A stretch of 64,000 nucleotides of DNA, from the NCBI GenBank assembly GCA_016709965.1, contig JADJLT010000001.1:558001-622000 (forward strand), read 5' to 3'. The stretch comes from Betaproteobacteria bacterium (lineage in GTDB: Bacteria > Pseudomonadota > Gammaproteobacteria > Burkholderiales > Rhodocyclaceae). Each line of letters opens with the position of its first letter. Within the stretch, counting starts at the first letter, position 1. Made by a program: the position numbers and the translations under genes. The notes under the pieces are model-generated. The model saw only the letters and a program-made list of their open reading frames with translations. It was not told where the DNA came from and searched no databases. Positions 26,481 through 36,246 of the stretch are shown here, one piece after another.

Positions 26481-28372
26481 GCCGGTTCTCCACAGGTAAG
26501 TTCGAGAATTCGCTGGACAAGCTCGGACACCATGAACGGCTTGCCCTGCACCTTGGGCAGCGAAACCACTTCGCGCAAATAGGTTTCACGCAAGATTTTG
26601 GCAAGCTGGCCGAGGTTAAGTTCGGGCACCAGGACGATATCGAAACGGCTCAAAATGTCGCCCAGATCGGCCGGCAGCGGATTGAGATAACGCAGGTGTA
26701 CATGCGCTACCGACTGGCCGCGAGCCTCCGCTTCAGCACGCGCCTGGGCGACGGCGCCATAGGTGCCGCCCCAACTGAGCAACAGCAATTCGCCGCTGGC
26801 CGGACCAACGATCTTGGTTGCCGGCATGTCGCGCACCATGCTGGCAACCTTGGCGGCACGGGTTTCAACCATGCGCTGATGATTGGCCGGCGCGTGCGAG
26901 ATATTGCCGCTGAGAAAGTCCTTTTCCAGTCCACCGATGCGGTGTTCCATCCCTGGCGTGCCCGGTGTCACCCAGGCGCGCGCCAGATTTTCGTCACGCG
27001 CATAGGGCTGATAGCCGGCCGGATCGGTGCGATAACTGACCTTGAATTCGGGCAGGCTATCTACCTCCGGCACCCGCCAGGGTTCGGCGCTGTTGGCGAT
27101 GCCTCCGTCGCTCAGGAAGATGACCGGCGTCATATACTTGACCGCCAGTCGGAAGGCTTCTTGCGCGCAGTCGAAGCAATCAGCCGGAGAGCTGGCGGCA
27201 ATGACTGGCACCGGGCATTCACCGTTACGGCCATACATCGCCTGCAGCAGATCTGCCTGCTCCACCTTGGTCGGCAAACCCGTGGAAGGGCCGGCGCGCT
27301 GGACATTGACGATGACCAGCGGCAATTCCAGCATGACGGCCAGCCCCAAGGCCTCGGTCTTCAGCGCCATCCCGGGGCCGGAAGTGGTCGTCAGCCCGAG
27401 GGCGCCACCATAGGAGGCACCGATAGCGGCGCAGATGGCGGCAATCTCGTCCTCTGCCTGGAAGGTTCTTACCTTGAAGTTCTTGTGCAGCGACAGTTCA
27501 TGCAGGATGTCGGTCGCTGGCGTAATCGGGTAGGAGCCGAGAAACAAGGGGGTGCCCGAGCGCTCCGACGCGGCAATGAAGCCCAGGGCAGCGCCCTGGT
27601 TGCCGGTGATGGTGCGGTATTTTCCCGGCGGCAGATGGGCTTGCGGCACGTGATAAACCGGGGCGACCATTTCCGTCGCGTCGCCATAGGCATAACCAGC
27701 GCTCAAGGCGTTGATGTTGGCTTCGGCAATCTGTGGTTCCTTACTGCCGAACTTGCTGCGGATGTCGGCAATCTGCTGATCCGGGCTCTCGCCGAACAGC
27801 GACAACATCAAGCCGAGAGCAAAGTAGTTCTTGCAGCGGCCGATTTCCTTTTTGCCCAGGCCGGAACTCGCCAGCGCCTGGGCAGTCAGGCCGGACATGT
27901 CCACCGCGAAAATCCGATAGTCGGCCAGGCTGCCATCCTCCAGCGGATTGGCCGCATAACCGGCCTTTTCCAGATTGCCGGCGGTGAAGGCACCACTATT
28001 GACGATCAGCGTGGCGCCAGACTTGGCATCGGACAGATTGCTGGCCAGCGCTGCCGGGTTCATGATCACCAGCAGATCGGGCTTATCCCCGGACGTGAGC
28101 GCACTACCGCTCGCCAACTGAACCTGAAAGCCGGAAACACCGAACAGGGTACCGGTCGGTGCGCTGATTTCCGGCGGGTAATCCGGATGGGTAGCAAAGT
28201 CATGCCCGGAACGCCCCATGACACGAGCGAAGTCACTGCCGGTCAGTTGCATGCCGTCACCGGAATCACCGACAAAGCGGATGACAATACTTTCGGTTTC
28301 CTGGATCAGCCTGTGCGGGATCGATGACAAGTCGCTGGCACCAATCCCGTCGCTAGGAGAGATTGTGGTCAT
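26477..28372 (-). CDS. korA: 2-oxoacid:acceptor oxidoreductase alpha subunit (gamma-alpha fusion)
   Basis: 631 residues from the ATG at 28372, chosen for its AAGGAGG; the frame runs 54 codons further upstream without one. The N-terminal gamma domain begins at IVIRFVGDSGDGMQLTG, and the alpha (pyrimidine-binding) domain around GNQGAALGFIAASERSGTPLF and ITPATDILHEL. Partner of KorB. The substrate cannot be assigned from sequence alone; 2-oxoglutarate is the usual one in this architecture. Confidence 0.9.
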   Translation of the reverse strand: MTTISPSDGIGASDLSSIPHRLIQETESIVIRFVGDSGDGMQLTGSDFARVMGRSGHDFATHPDYPPEISAPTGTLFGVSGFQVQLASGSALTSGDKPDLLVIMNPAALASNLSDAKSGATLIVNSGAFTAGNLEKAGYAANPLEDGSLADYRIFAVDMSGLTAQALASSGLGKKEIGRCKNYFALGLMLSLFGESPDQQIADIRSKFGSKEPQIAEANINALSAGYAYGDATEMVAPVYHVPQAHLPPGKYRTITGNQGAALGFIAASERSGTPLFLGSYPITPATDILHELSLHKNFKVRTFQAEDEIAAICAAIGASYGGALGLTTTSGPGMALKTEALGLAVMLELPLVIVNVQRAGPSTGLPTKVEQADLLQAMYGRNGECPVPVIAASSPADCFDCAQEAFRLAVKYMTPVIFLSDGGIANSAEPWRVPEVDSLPEFKVSYRTDPAGYQPYARDENLARAWVTPGTPGMEHRIGGLEKDFLSGNISHAPANHQRMVETRAAKVASMVRDMPATKIVGPASGELLLLSWGGTYGAVAQARAEAEARGQSVAHVHLRYLNPLPADLGDILSRFDIVLVPELNLGQLAKILRETYLREVVSLPKVQGKPFMVSELVQRILELTCGEPA

Positions 28373-28964
28373 GATTCCTCCTTGAAGATCGTTACGCGCG
28401 CAATGGGGAGCGCGTTGAATCCGACGCAAACAATATGCCAAGTTATTGCAATGGATGGGCGCCAAGGGTAATGAAGTCATCAAACCAAAGGGGGCACGAC
28501 AAATCCGTTGCTCTTTAGCCAAGAACCTTGGCAATCAACAACATTAAACCGACGGTAACAAGCACTGCACGCGACTTTATGTAGTGATGAAACCTAATCA
28601 ACAGCTTTTGTCATCGTGCAATTTTGGGCTCGACCAAACACTCTTAATGTTTGGTTCATGACAGTAATGCCGTCGCAATGCCGCACCGTGATGGCGTAGT
28701 TTCGCACTAATGTAGCGCACAGAAAGACTGGATGGGCGAACGCCTCCTTTAGCGGCCACCGTTTCGTGCCGGTGTCAGAAGTGACTTCCGAGTCGCGAAG
28801 TGGGTCGCTTGTGTATGGCAACGCACATACATCCAGCGGGTTAGGTTACAGAGTGAGGACATGTGAGTCGATGGCCGACTTCGACTGTGGTCCAACGTCC
28901 GAGGACAAGCGATCAACCGAGGCCAATGACGACGATCTGCTCCGTCACTGAAAGTTCCTGCCGC
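28373..28964. other. Intergenic region, 590 bp, possible gene remnants
   Basis: No intact gene. On the minus strand around 28518-28606 a frame reads RFHHYIKSRAVLVTVGLMLL then IAKVLG and a stop, which looks like the C-terminal end of a membrane protein without its body. The rest shows nothing recognisable. Together with the adjacent PRC-barrel remnant this suggests a region of gene decay. Confidence 0.4.
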
Positions 28965-29246
28965 ATGTTGGAAAGCTTGCAATACCTCGAGAAATTCGCA
29001 TCGTCATGACTGATGGAGACATCGGGCGAGTCAATGACCCCTACTTCGACGACCAAGTCTTGGCCATCGGCTACTTCATTGTTAACACCAAGCGTGGCGG
29101 TCGAATTGCACCGCGAGTCGGTGAAGGTTGCGCCGGCCTACGACTCGTCAGCCGACCTGAACCGGCAAAGCGAGTCGGGCCTGTACACACACTACGCTCG
29201 CCCCAATTGCTGCAAGGCCAACTCGATGCTCGGGCACCAGTTCTGA
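28965..29246 (+). pseudogene. PRC-barrel domain protein remnant
   Basis: Three pieces in three registers together resemble a PRC-barrel protein: MLESLQYLEKFA from ATG 28965, then DGDIGRVNDPYFDDQVLAIG and YFIVNTK in the frame of 29006, then VAVELHRESVKVAPAYDSSA and DLNRQSESGLYTHYARP in the frame of 29013. PRC-barrel proteins normally read DGEIGxVxDFYFDD...YLVVDT...WLPGRKVLI...V.LTRE.VK.SPEYD; the WLPGRKVLI part is missing, so there is a deletion plus frameshifts. Confidence 0.7.
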
Positions 29247-29299
29247 AGCCAGCACCGCAGGGCCCACTCCATAACACTCCTGAACCGAAAGCTGCCCAC

Positions 29300-30388
29300 A
29301 TGAACAAACCCACCCAGTCACTGCATCAACTCGGCCAGAGCCTCTGGCTCGACAACATCACGCGGACGCTGCTGCAAAGCGGCTCCTTGGCCCACTACAT
29401 CAGCGATCTGTCGGTGACCGGCCTGACCTCAAACCCGACGATCTTCGAACACGCGATTGGCGCCGGCGACAGCTACGACGCGAGCATCCGTGTGCTCTCA
29501 GAAGCCGGCTTGTCCGGCGAGGAGCTGTTCTTCGAACTCGCCATCGAAGACCTGAGCGAGGCGGCCGACCTGTTCCGCCCCGAATTCGAGGCGAGCCACG
29601 GCGTGGACGGCTGGGTGTCGCTGGAGGTATCGCCACTGCTCGCCCACAACGCGACCCATACAATCCAGGCGGCGAACCGGCTGCATGCGAAGGCCGCCAA
29701 GGCAAACCTGTTCATCAAGATTCCGGGCACCCCCGAAGGCATTGAAGCCATTGAGGAGGTCATCTTTGACGGCGTGCCGGTCAACGTCACGCTATTGTTC
29801 TCTTGCGAACATGTGATGGCTGCAGCCGAGGCTTATATGCGCGGCCTTGAACGCCGCTTGGTGGCCGGTCTCGACCTCAAGGTGGCGTCGGTGTTGTCGC
29901 TCTTCGTCAGCCGCTGGGACGTGGTGGTCAAGCAGGAAGTTGCATCGCCATTCCACAACCGCCTGGGCATCGCCATTGCCATGCGCACCTACAAGGCGCA
30001 CTGCGAACTGCTGGCTTCGGAACGCTGGCAGCGCCTGGCCGCCGCCGGCGCGCAGGCGCAGCGCCTGCTGTGGGCGAGCACTGGCACCAAAGACCCGGCG
30101 GCGCCGGACACGTTATACGTGCAATCGCTGGCGGCACCCGGCACGATCAATACGCTGCCTGAGAAGACGCTGCTAGCCTTTGCCGATCACGGCCAGGTAG
30201 GAACGATGTTGCCGGTCGACGGCGGTTACGCCGAGGCCGTAATCGAAGAATTCCACCGCGAAAACGTTGACGATAACGCCTTGGCCGCAAGGCTCCAGCG
30301 TGAAGGTGTCGAAGCCTTCGCAACTTCGTGGCATGCCTTGCTGTCGCGCATCAGCGATAAGTGCCCGGCACCGCCAGAGCGGACATGA
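29300..30388 (+). CDS. tal: Transaldolase
   Basis: 362 residues from the ATG at 29300; the frame continues upstream into the PRC remnant. Typical segments: SLWLDNITRTLL, SVTGLTSNPTIFEHAI, LFIKIPGTPEGIEAIEE (Schiff-base lysine in KIPGT) and VNVTLLFS. The length matches the longer actinobacterial/cyanobacterial-type transaldolase rather than the 317-residue TalB. It transfers dihydroxyacetone units in the non-oxidative pentose phosphate pathway. It is first of four coupled genes; its stop overlaps the pgi start (ATGA). Confidence 0.9.
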   Translation: MNKPTQSLHQLGQSLWLDNITRTLLQSGSLAHYISDLSVTGLTSNPTIFEHAIGAGDSYDASIRVLSEAGLSGEELFFELAIEDLSEAADLFRPEFEASHGVDGWVSLEVSPLLAHNATHTIQAANRLHAKAAKANLFIKIPGTPEGIEAIEEVIFDGVPVNVTLLFSCEHVMAAAEAYMRGLERRLVAGLDLKVASVLSLFVSRWDVVVKQEVASPFHNRLGIAIAMRTYKAHCELLASERWQRLAAAGAQAQRLLWASTGTKDPAAPDTLYVQSLAAPGTINTLPEKTLLAFADHGQVGTMLPVDGGYAEAVIEEFHRENVDDNALAARLQREGVEAFATSWHALLSRISDKCPAPPERT

Positions 30389-32043
30389 AGGGCGTGAAGC
30401 CAGCCACCGCACGCCCTGCCTGGCAGGCGCTGGTGACGCATCATGCGCATATCGGCACCAGGCATCTGCGCGAGCTGTTTGCCGCGGACCCGGAGCGCGG
30501 CCAGCGCTGGACAGTCAGCGCCGCCGGGCTCACCCTGGACTACTCGAAGAACCGCATCGACGAAAAAACCGTCGCGCTGCTCGCCGCGCTGGCCCGCGAC
30601 AGCGATCTGCAGGGGCGCATCGCCGAAATGTTCGCTGGCGAGGTGATCAACACGACCGAACAACGCGCGGTGCTGCACACGGCCCTGCGCGCCCCGGCCA
30701 ATGAACATCTCTGGGTAGACGGCGTAGACGTCGTGCGTCAGGTGCACGATGTACTGGCCCGGATGGCCACTTTCAGCGAGCAGATTCGCAACGGCAGCTG
30801 GCGTGGCCACACCGGCCGGCCGATCCGCCACGTGATCAACATCGGCATTGGCGGGTCCGACCTTGGCCCGGTGATGGCGTACGAGGCACTGAAGCATTAC
30901 AGCCAGCGCGAGCTGGACCTGCGCTTCGTCTCCAACGTCGACGGCACCGCGCTGGCCGAAGCCACGCGCGGCCAGGACGCCGCCGAGACGCTCTTCATCG
31001 TCTGCTCCAAGAGCTTTGGCACAGTGGAAACACTGACCGATGCGCGCGCCGCCCGCGCCTGGAGCCTGCGCCAGTTGCATGACGAGGCCGCGGTGGCGAA
31101 GCACTTCGTCGCTGTGTCGACCAACGCCCAGGCGACCGCCGAGTTCGGCATCGCGCCCGAGCAGATGTTCCCGCTCTGGGACTGGGTCGGCGGCCGCTAT
31201 TCGATGGCCTCGGCGATTGGCCTGTCAACCATGATCGCCATTGGCGCGGATCACTTCCGCGACTTGCTGGCCGGCATGCGGGCCATGGATGAACACTTCC
31301 GCCAGGCGCCGATCGAAGACAACATGCCCGCCCTGATGGGCCTGCTGGCCATTTGGAACAACGACTTTCTCGGTGCTGCCACGCAGGCGGTGCTGCCCTA
31401 CGAGCAATACCTGGCGCGCTTCCCGGCCTACCTGCAGCAGTTGACGATGGAAAGCAATGGCAAACATGTCACGCGCGAAGGGCAGCCCGTTGGCTGCGAG
31501 ACCTCGCCCATCGTCTGGGGCGAGCCAGGCACCAACGGTCAGCATTCGTTCTACCAATTGTTGCACCAGGGCACGCGACTGGTGCCCTGCGACTTCATCG
31601 GCTTTGGGCAAAGCCTCAACCCGATGGGCGCCGAAGTCGGTCGTGTCGACAGTCAGCATGACCTGCTGATGGCCAACCTGTTCGCCCAGGCTGAAGCACT
31701 GGCCTTCGGCAAGACGGCCGACGAAGTCCGCGCCGAGGGCGTGCCGGAAGCGCTGGTGCCGCACCGCGTGTTCACCGGCAATCGACCGAGCAACACGTTG
31801 CTGGCCCGCCAACTCACGCCGCATACGCTGGGCGCCCTGGTCGCGCTGTACGAGCACAGTGTCTTTACCCAAGGCGTGATCTGGGGCATCGACTCTTTCG
31901 ACCAGTGGGGCGTCGAACTCGGCAAGGTGCTGGCCGAGACCACCGCGGCCGAATTGGCTGGCGAAGACCTTGCGCCATCGCACGACAGCTCGACCAATGC
32001 CCTCATCCAACGCTACCGCGAACTGCGCAAGGAACACCCATGA
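30385..32043 (+). CDS. pgi: Glucose-6-phosphate isomerase
   Basis: 552 residues from the ATG at 30385, which overlaps the tal stop. Signatures: INIGIGGSDLGPVMAYEAL, FIVCSKSFGTVETLTDAR, and the two family signature regions around VGGRYSMASAIGLS and SFDQWGVELGKVLA. It interconverts glucose 6-phosphate and fructose 6-phosphate. It is coupled to tkt through another 4-bp overlap. Confidence 0.95.
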   Translation: MKGVKPATARPAWQALVTHHAHIGTRHLRELFAADPERGQRWTVSAAGLTLDYSKNRIDEKTVALLAALARDSDLQGRIAEMFAGEVINTTEQRAVLHTALRAPANEHLWVDGVDVVRQVHDVLARMATFSEQIRNGSWRGHTGRPIRHVINIGIGGSDLGPVMAYEALKHYSQRELDLRFVSNVDGTALAEATRGQDAAETLFIVCSKSFGTVETLTDARAARAWSLRQLHDEAAVAKHFVAVSTNAQATAEFGIAPEQMFPLWDWVGGRYSMASAIGLSTMIAIGADHFRDLLAGMRAMDEHFRQAPIEDNMPALMGLLAIWNNDFLGAATQAVLPYEQYLARFPAYLQQLTMESNGKHVTREGQPVGCETSPIVWGEPGTNGQHSFYQLLHQGTRLVPCDFIGFGQSLNPMGAEVGRVDSQHDLLMANLFAQAEALAFGKTADEVRAEGVPEALVPHRVFTGNRPSNTLLARQLTPHTLGALVALYEHSVFTQGVIWGIDSFDQWGVELGKVLAETTAAELAGEDLAPSHDSSTNALIQRYRELRKEHP

Positions 32044-34124
32044 CTTCAAACGAACTGCAAGACCTCGACCTGCGCTGCATCAACACCCTGCGCACATTGG
32101 CCATTGACCAGATAGAAAAAGCCAACTCCGGTCATCCGGGCACACCGATGGGCGCAGCCCCCACCGCCTACTGTCTGTGGCAGCGCTTTCTGCGCTTCGC
32201 CCCCGAAGATGCCGCCTGGCCTGATCGCGACCGTTTCGTGCTGTCGGTAGGTCATGCCTCTGCCCTGTTGTACGGGCTGCTGCACCTGTGCGGCGTCAAG
32301 GCCGCGACTAGCCTGGATTCCACACGCCAAGGTCTGGCGGTGACGATGGCCGACCTGCAGAGTTTTCGCCAGGTTGACAGCCGCTGCACCGGGCATCCCG
32401 AACACGGCTGGACGACCGGCGTCGAGACAACCACCGGACCGCTCGGCCAGGGTCTGGCGACCAGCGTCGGCATGGCCATCGCCCAGGCCTGGCTGGCCGC
32501 CACCTACAACCGCCCCGGTTTTACCCTCTTCGAACATCGCGTGTTCGCGCTGGCCGGCGACGGCGACATGATGGAAGGCATCAGTGCCGAAGCAGCATCG
32601 CTCGCCGGGCATCTGAAGCTGTCAAAGCTATGCTGGATCTACGACAGCAACCAAATCAGCATCGAAGGCTCGACGGACATCACCTTTACCGAGAACGTCA
32701 GCGCCCGCTTCACGGCCTGCGGCTGGCAGGTGCTGCAGGTGGCAGACGCCAACGACATCGAGGCCACCACGCTGGCCTTGCGAACCTTCGAGGGCACCGA
32801 CGACCGCCCTACCCTGATCATTGTGCAAAGCCATATCGGCTACGGCGCGCCGCACAAGCAGGACAGCGCTGCCGCCCATGGCGAGCCGCTGGGCACGGAT
32901 GAGGCGCGCGGTACCAAGCAGTTCTACGGCTTTGACCCCGACGCCAACTTCGCCGTGCCCGAAGGCGTGCGCGAGCATTTCAGTGCGCACTTCGGGCAAC
33001 GCGGCAGCGTCGGACATGTCACCTGGCAGGCCAGTTTCGCGGCCTACCGCGCGGTCTACCCCGAGTTGGCGACGCAGATCGATCAGATGCAGCGGCGCGA
33101 ATTGCCCGACGCCTGGGACACCATGCTGACTGTCTTCCAACCCGACACCAAGGGATTGTCCACGCGCGAAGCTTCGGGCCAGGTGCTCAACGCAGTTGCC
33201 GCCCACGTGCCTTGGCTGCTCGGCGGCTCGGCCGATCTGGCGCCATCGACCAAGACGACGCTGGCCTTTGACTTCGCCGGCGCCTTCGAGCCAGCGTCGC
33301 CGGCCGGCCGCAACTTCCACTTCGGCATCCGCGAGCACGCCATGTGCGCGGCAGCCAGCGGCATGGCACTGTCCGGGCTGCGCCCCTTCGCCGCCAGCTT
33401 CTTCATCTTTACCGACTACGCCCGCGGTGCGATCCGCCTCGCCGCGATGATGGGCCTGCCAGTGATCTACGTCTGGACGCACGATTCAATTGCCATGGGT
33501 GAAGACGGCCCGACGCACCAGCCGGTCGAACAACTGGCATCGTTCCGGGCCATGCCCGGCATGGTGACCCTGCGACCGGCCGATACGAATGAGGTGGTGG
33601 AGGCCTGGCGCTTGATAATGACACTGCGTGATCAGCCGGCCAACCTGGTTCTGTCGCGTCAGGCGCTGCCGACGCTGGACCGCAGTCGCTATGCGTACGC
33701 AACCGGTCTTGCCCGTGGCGCCTACGTGCTGGCCGACGCCGATGACGGCCGACCCGACGTGCTGCTGCTGGCCAGCGGCAGCGAGGTGGCGCTCTGCATC
33801 GCTGCTTATGAACAGCTCAAGCTCGAAGGCGTCAAGGCGCGCGTTATCAGCATGCCGTCGTGGGATTTGTTCGAGCGCCAGGACGAGAATTATCGGGAGC
33901 AGGTGCTGCCCGAAGCCGTGCACGCCCGTGTCTCGGTCGAAGCAGCCTCGGCGCTGGGTTGGGACCGCTATGTCGGTCGCCACGGTGAAATCATCGCAAT
34001 GCGCAGCTTTGGCCTGTCGGCACCCGGCAAGGTGGTTCAACAGCATTTTGGCTTCGATGTACCGCATGTGCTCGCTGCGGCCAGGCGACAGCTGGACCGG
34101 CATGGCAGGGGAAGCGCCGCATGA
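32040..34124 (+). CDS. tkt: Transketolase
   Basis: 694 residues from the ATG at 32040, overlapping the pgi stop. Thiamine diphosphate-binding GDGDMMEGISAEAASLAGHL, substrate His in KANSGHPGTPMG, and the transketolase motif GEDGPTHQPVEQL. It transfers two-carbon units between sugar phosphates. Third of the four-gene sugar-phosphate operon. Confidence 0.95.
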   Translation: MTSNELQDLDLRCINTLRTLAIDQIEKANSGHPGTPMGAAPTAYCLWQRFLRFAPEDAAWPDRDRFVLSVGHASALLYGLLHLCGVKAATSLDSTRQGLAVTMADLQSFRQVDSRCTGHPEHGWTTGVETTTGPLGQGLATSVGMAIAQAWLAATYNRPGFTLFEHRVFALAGDGDMMEGISAEAASLAGHLKLSKLCWIYDSNQISIEGSTDITFTENVSARFTACGWQVLQVADANDIEATTLALRTFEGTDDRPTLIIVQSHIGYGAPHKQDSAAAHGEPLGTDEARGTKQFYGFDPDANFAVPEGVREHFSAHFGQRGSVGHVTWQASFAAYRAVYPELATQIDQMQRRELPDAWDTMLTVFQPDTKGLSTREASGQVLNAVAAHVPWLLGGSADLAPSTKTTLAFDFAGAFEPASPAGRNFHFGIREHAMCAAASGMALSGLRPFAASFFIFTDYARGAIRLAAMMGLPVIYVWTHDSIAMGEDGPTHQPVEQLASFRAMPGMVTLRPADTNEVVEAWRLIMTLRDQPANLVLSRQALPTLDRSRYAYATGLARGAYVLADADDGRPDVLLLASGSEVALCIAAYEQLKLEGVKARVISMPSWDLFERQDENYREQVLPEAVHARVSVEAASALGWDRYVGRHGEIIAMRSFGLSAPGKVVQQHFGFDVPHVLAAARRQLDRHGRGSAA

Positions 34125-35797
34125 GCACCGACATCAGCCCGCTGGCTGGCAAGCTGGCGCCGAAGTCCGTGCTCATCGACGTCGACAAGCTCGTGGCGGC
34201 CTACTTCGCGGAACGTCCGGACCCGACTGTGCCGGGCCAGCGCGTGGCTTTCGGCACTTCGGGCCACCGCGGCTCGGCCTTCGATGTCTCATTCAATGAA
34301 TGGCATGTACTCGCCATCACGCAGGCGATCTGCGATTACCGCAAGAGCCAGGACATCACCGGGCCGCTGTTCATGGGTATCGACACCCACGCCCTGTCAG
34401 CGCCGGCCTGCGCCAGTGCGCTGGAAGTATTGGCCGCCAACGACGTATTCGTGGTGCTCGCCACCGACAACGAGTTCACGCCGACACCGGCCATCTCGCA
34501 TGCCATTCTCAAACACAACCGTGGCGGCAGCGGCGCGCGGGCCGACGGCATCGTCGTGACGCCGTCGCACAACCCGCCGCGTGACGGTGGCTTCAAGTAC
34601 AACCCGCCCCATGGCGGGCCTGCCAGCCAGGACGTAACCGATGCAATCCAGGCCGCCGCCAACGGCTATCTCGAGCGCAGCCTGCAAGGGGTGCGGCGCA
34701 TGCCCCATGCCCAGGCGCTGCTGGCGACGACCACCCACCACCGCGACTTCCTGAGTACTTATGTCGATGCCCTCGATCAGGTGATCGACATGGCGGCGAT
34801 CCGCGATGCCAAGGTCCGCATCGGCGTCGACCCGCTGGGTGGCGCCGGCGTGCATTACTGGGCGGCGATTGCCGAGCGCTGGAACCTCGACTTGACAGTG
34901 GTCAGCGCCGAGGTCGATCCAACCTTCGCCTTCATGACCCTGGATTGGGATGGCCAGATCCGCATGGACCCGTCGTCGGAATACGCCATGCAGCGGCTGA
35001 TCAGCATCAAGGATCGCTTCGACATTGCCTGCGCCTGCGATACCGACCATGACCGCCACGGCATTGTCACGCCTGCTGCCGGGCTGCTGCCGCCGAACCA
35101 CTTTCTCGCCGTGGCCATCGACTACCTGTTTCAACATCGACCCCAGTGGCCCGCGAGCGCCGCCGTGGGTAAGACGGTGGTCAGCACACAGTTGATCGAC
35201 CGCGTCGCAGCGCGTCTGGACCGCAAGCTGTTCGAGGCGCCGGTCGGCTTCAAGTGGTTCTCGCAAGGATTGCTGGACGGCAGCCTCGGCTTCGGCGGCG
35301 AAGAAAGCGCCGGCGCCGCCTTCCTGCGCCACGACGGCACTGCCTGGACGACCGACAAGGACGGCATGATCGCAGCACTGCTCGCGGCCGAGATCACCGC
35401 ACGCTGCGGGCGCGACCCTGGTGCGCTGTACCTTGAGCTCGCCAGCCAACTCGGCCAACCGGTCGCCGATCGCGTCGAGGCGCCAGCGACGGCCAAGCAG
35501 AAGAAGCGGCTGTCTGCCCTATCGCCCAAAGCCATCGCCTCGACTGAACTGGCCGGTGAGCCTGTCATAGATGTATTGAGCCAGGCGCCGGGCAACGGCG
35601 CGCCCATCGGCGGCATCAAGGTCGTCGCCAAGAGCGGTTGGTATGCCGCACGGCCGTCAGGCACCGAGGAAATCTACAAGATCTACGCCGAGAGCTTTCA
35701 GGGCAAGGCGCACCTGCAGCGCATTCTGCAACAGGCGCAGGCCACCGTCGACGCGGCGCTGGCGGAGAGGGTGGGACTCTTTAGGCAACAGCACTAA
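34121..35797 (+). CDS. pgm: Phosphoglucomutase (alpha-D-glucose-specific)
   Basis: 558 residues; length and motifs fit the E. coli Pgm type. GTSGHRGSAF near the N terminus, active-site serine in VTPSHNPPRDGGFKYN, metal loop DTDHDRHG, and the C-terminal phosphate loop RPSGTEEIYKIY. It interconverts glucose 1- and 6-phosphate, linking glycogen or sugar-nucleotide metabolism to the other three enzymes of the operon. It overlaps the tkt stop by 4 bp. Confidence 0.95.
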   Translation: MSTDISPLAGKLAPKSVLIDVDKLVAAYFAERPDPTVPGQRVAFGTSGHRGSAFDVSFNEWHVLAITQAICDYRKSQDITGPLFMGIDTHALSAPACASALEVLAANDVFVVLATDNEFTPTPAISHAILKHNRGGSGARADGIVVTPSHNPPRDGGFKYNPPHGGPASQDVTDAIQAAANGYLERSLQGVRRMPHAQALLATTTHHRDFLSTYVDALDQVIDMAAIRDAKVRIGVDPLGGAGVHYWAAIAERWNLDLTVVSAEVDPTFAFMTLDWDGQIRMDPSSEYAMQRLISIKDRFDIACACDTDHDRHGIVTPAAGLLPPNHFLAVAIDYLFQHRPQWPASAAVGKTVVSTQLIDRVAARLDRKLFEAPVGFKWFSQGLLDGSLGFGGEESAGAAFLRHDGTAWTTDKDGMIAALLAAEITARCGRDPGALYLELASQLGQPVADRVEAPATAKQKKRLSALSPKAIASTELAGEPVIDVLSQAPGNGAPIGGIKVVAKSGWYAARPSGTEEIYKIYAESFQGKAHLQRILQQAQATVDAALAERVGLFRQQH

Positions 35798-35932
35798 CCC
35801 AATGAATACACGCGACATTCTATTCTTGTTGAGTGAAAGTGTCCCATACAAACCGGTACCCCGAAATGCGAGACCTAGCATTGTTCCGGCATGGCGGGGA
35901 CACGTCAATCATTGACACCAACTAAATCCGGT

Positions 35933-35962
35933 ACTAAATTTAGACCTAGTGAATTCTAGGAG
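35933..35962. promoter_or_regulatory. Probable operator overlapping the antitoxin ribosome binding site
   Basis: Two palindromes lie directly before the antitoxin gene: CTAAATTTAG (35934-35943) and CCTAG-TGAATT-CTAGG (35945-35960). The right arm of the second runs into the AGGAGG ribosome binding site. Type II antitoxins usually repress their own operon from such sites. Confidence 0.5.
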
Positions 35963-35967
35963 GCAAC

Positions 35968-36246
35968 ATGCGGTCCATCGCCAACATCAAGTCCATTTCG
36001 TACCTGAAAAGCCATGCGGCCCAGATTTCTGAAGATCTGGAAATGAACGGAAATCCATTTGTTATCACTCAGAATGGTGAGGCCAGCATGGTGATTGAGG
36101 GCGTCAAGCAGTTTCAGGAAAAGGAAGCGCTCATTGCCGCTTTGAAAATCATTGCCTTGGGCGAAAAGGACCGCATACAAGGAAAAGGTATTTCCGCTAC
36201 GGAATCACGGGCGCAACTGCTGGCTGCTCGTCAAAACCGCAAATAA
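35968..36246 (+). CDS. Type II antitoxin, Phd/YefM family
   Basis: 92 residues. SISYLKSHAAQISEDLEMNG followed by NPFVITQNGEASMVIEG is the Phd/YefM DNA-binding fold; the C-terminal third (ALGEKDRIQGKGISATESRA) should wrap the toxin. It has a perfect AGGAGG ribosome binding site. Its TAA overlaps the toxin ATG by one base (TAATG). Confidence 0.85.
   Translation: MRSIANIKSISYLKSHAAQISEDLEMNGNPFVITQNGEASMVIEGVKQFQEKEALIAALKIIALGEKDRIQGKGISATESRAQLLAARQNRK

Noticed and set aside
26696..28327. 543-codon rightward open frame opposite korA
   Set aside because: Same artefact: antisense to a well-supported gene, composition only.
28518..28610. Separate membrane-protein pseudogene
   Set aside because: Only about 30 residues of a plausible C terminus remain; too short to name or count as a feature, so it is noted only in the intergenic entry.
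34397..35458. 353-codon leftward open frame opposite pgm
   Set aside because: Antisense shadow of pgm with no supporting signals.
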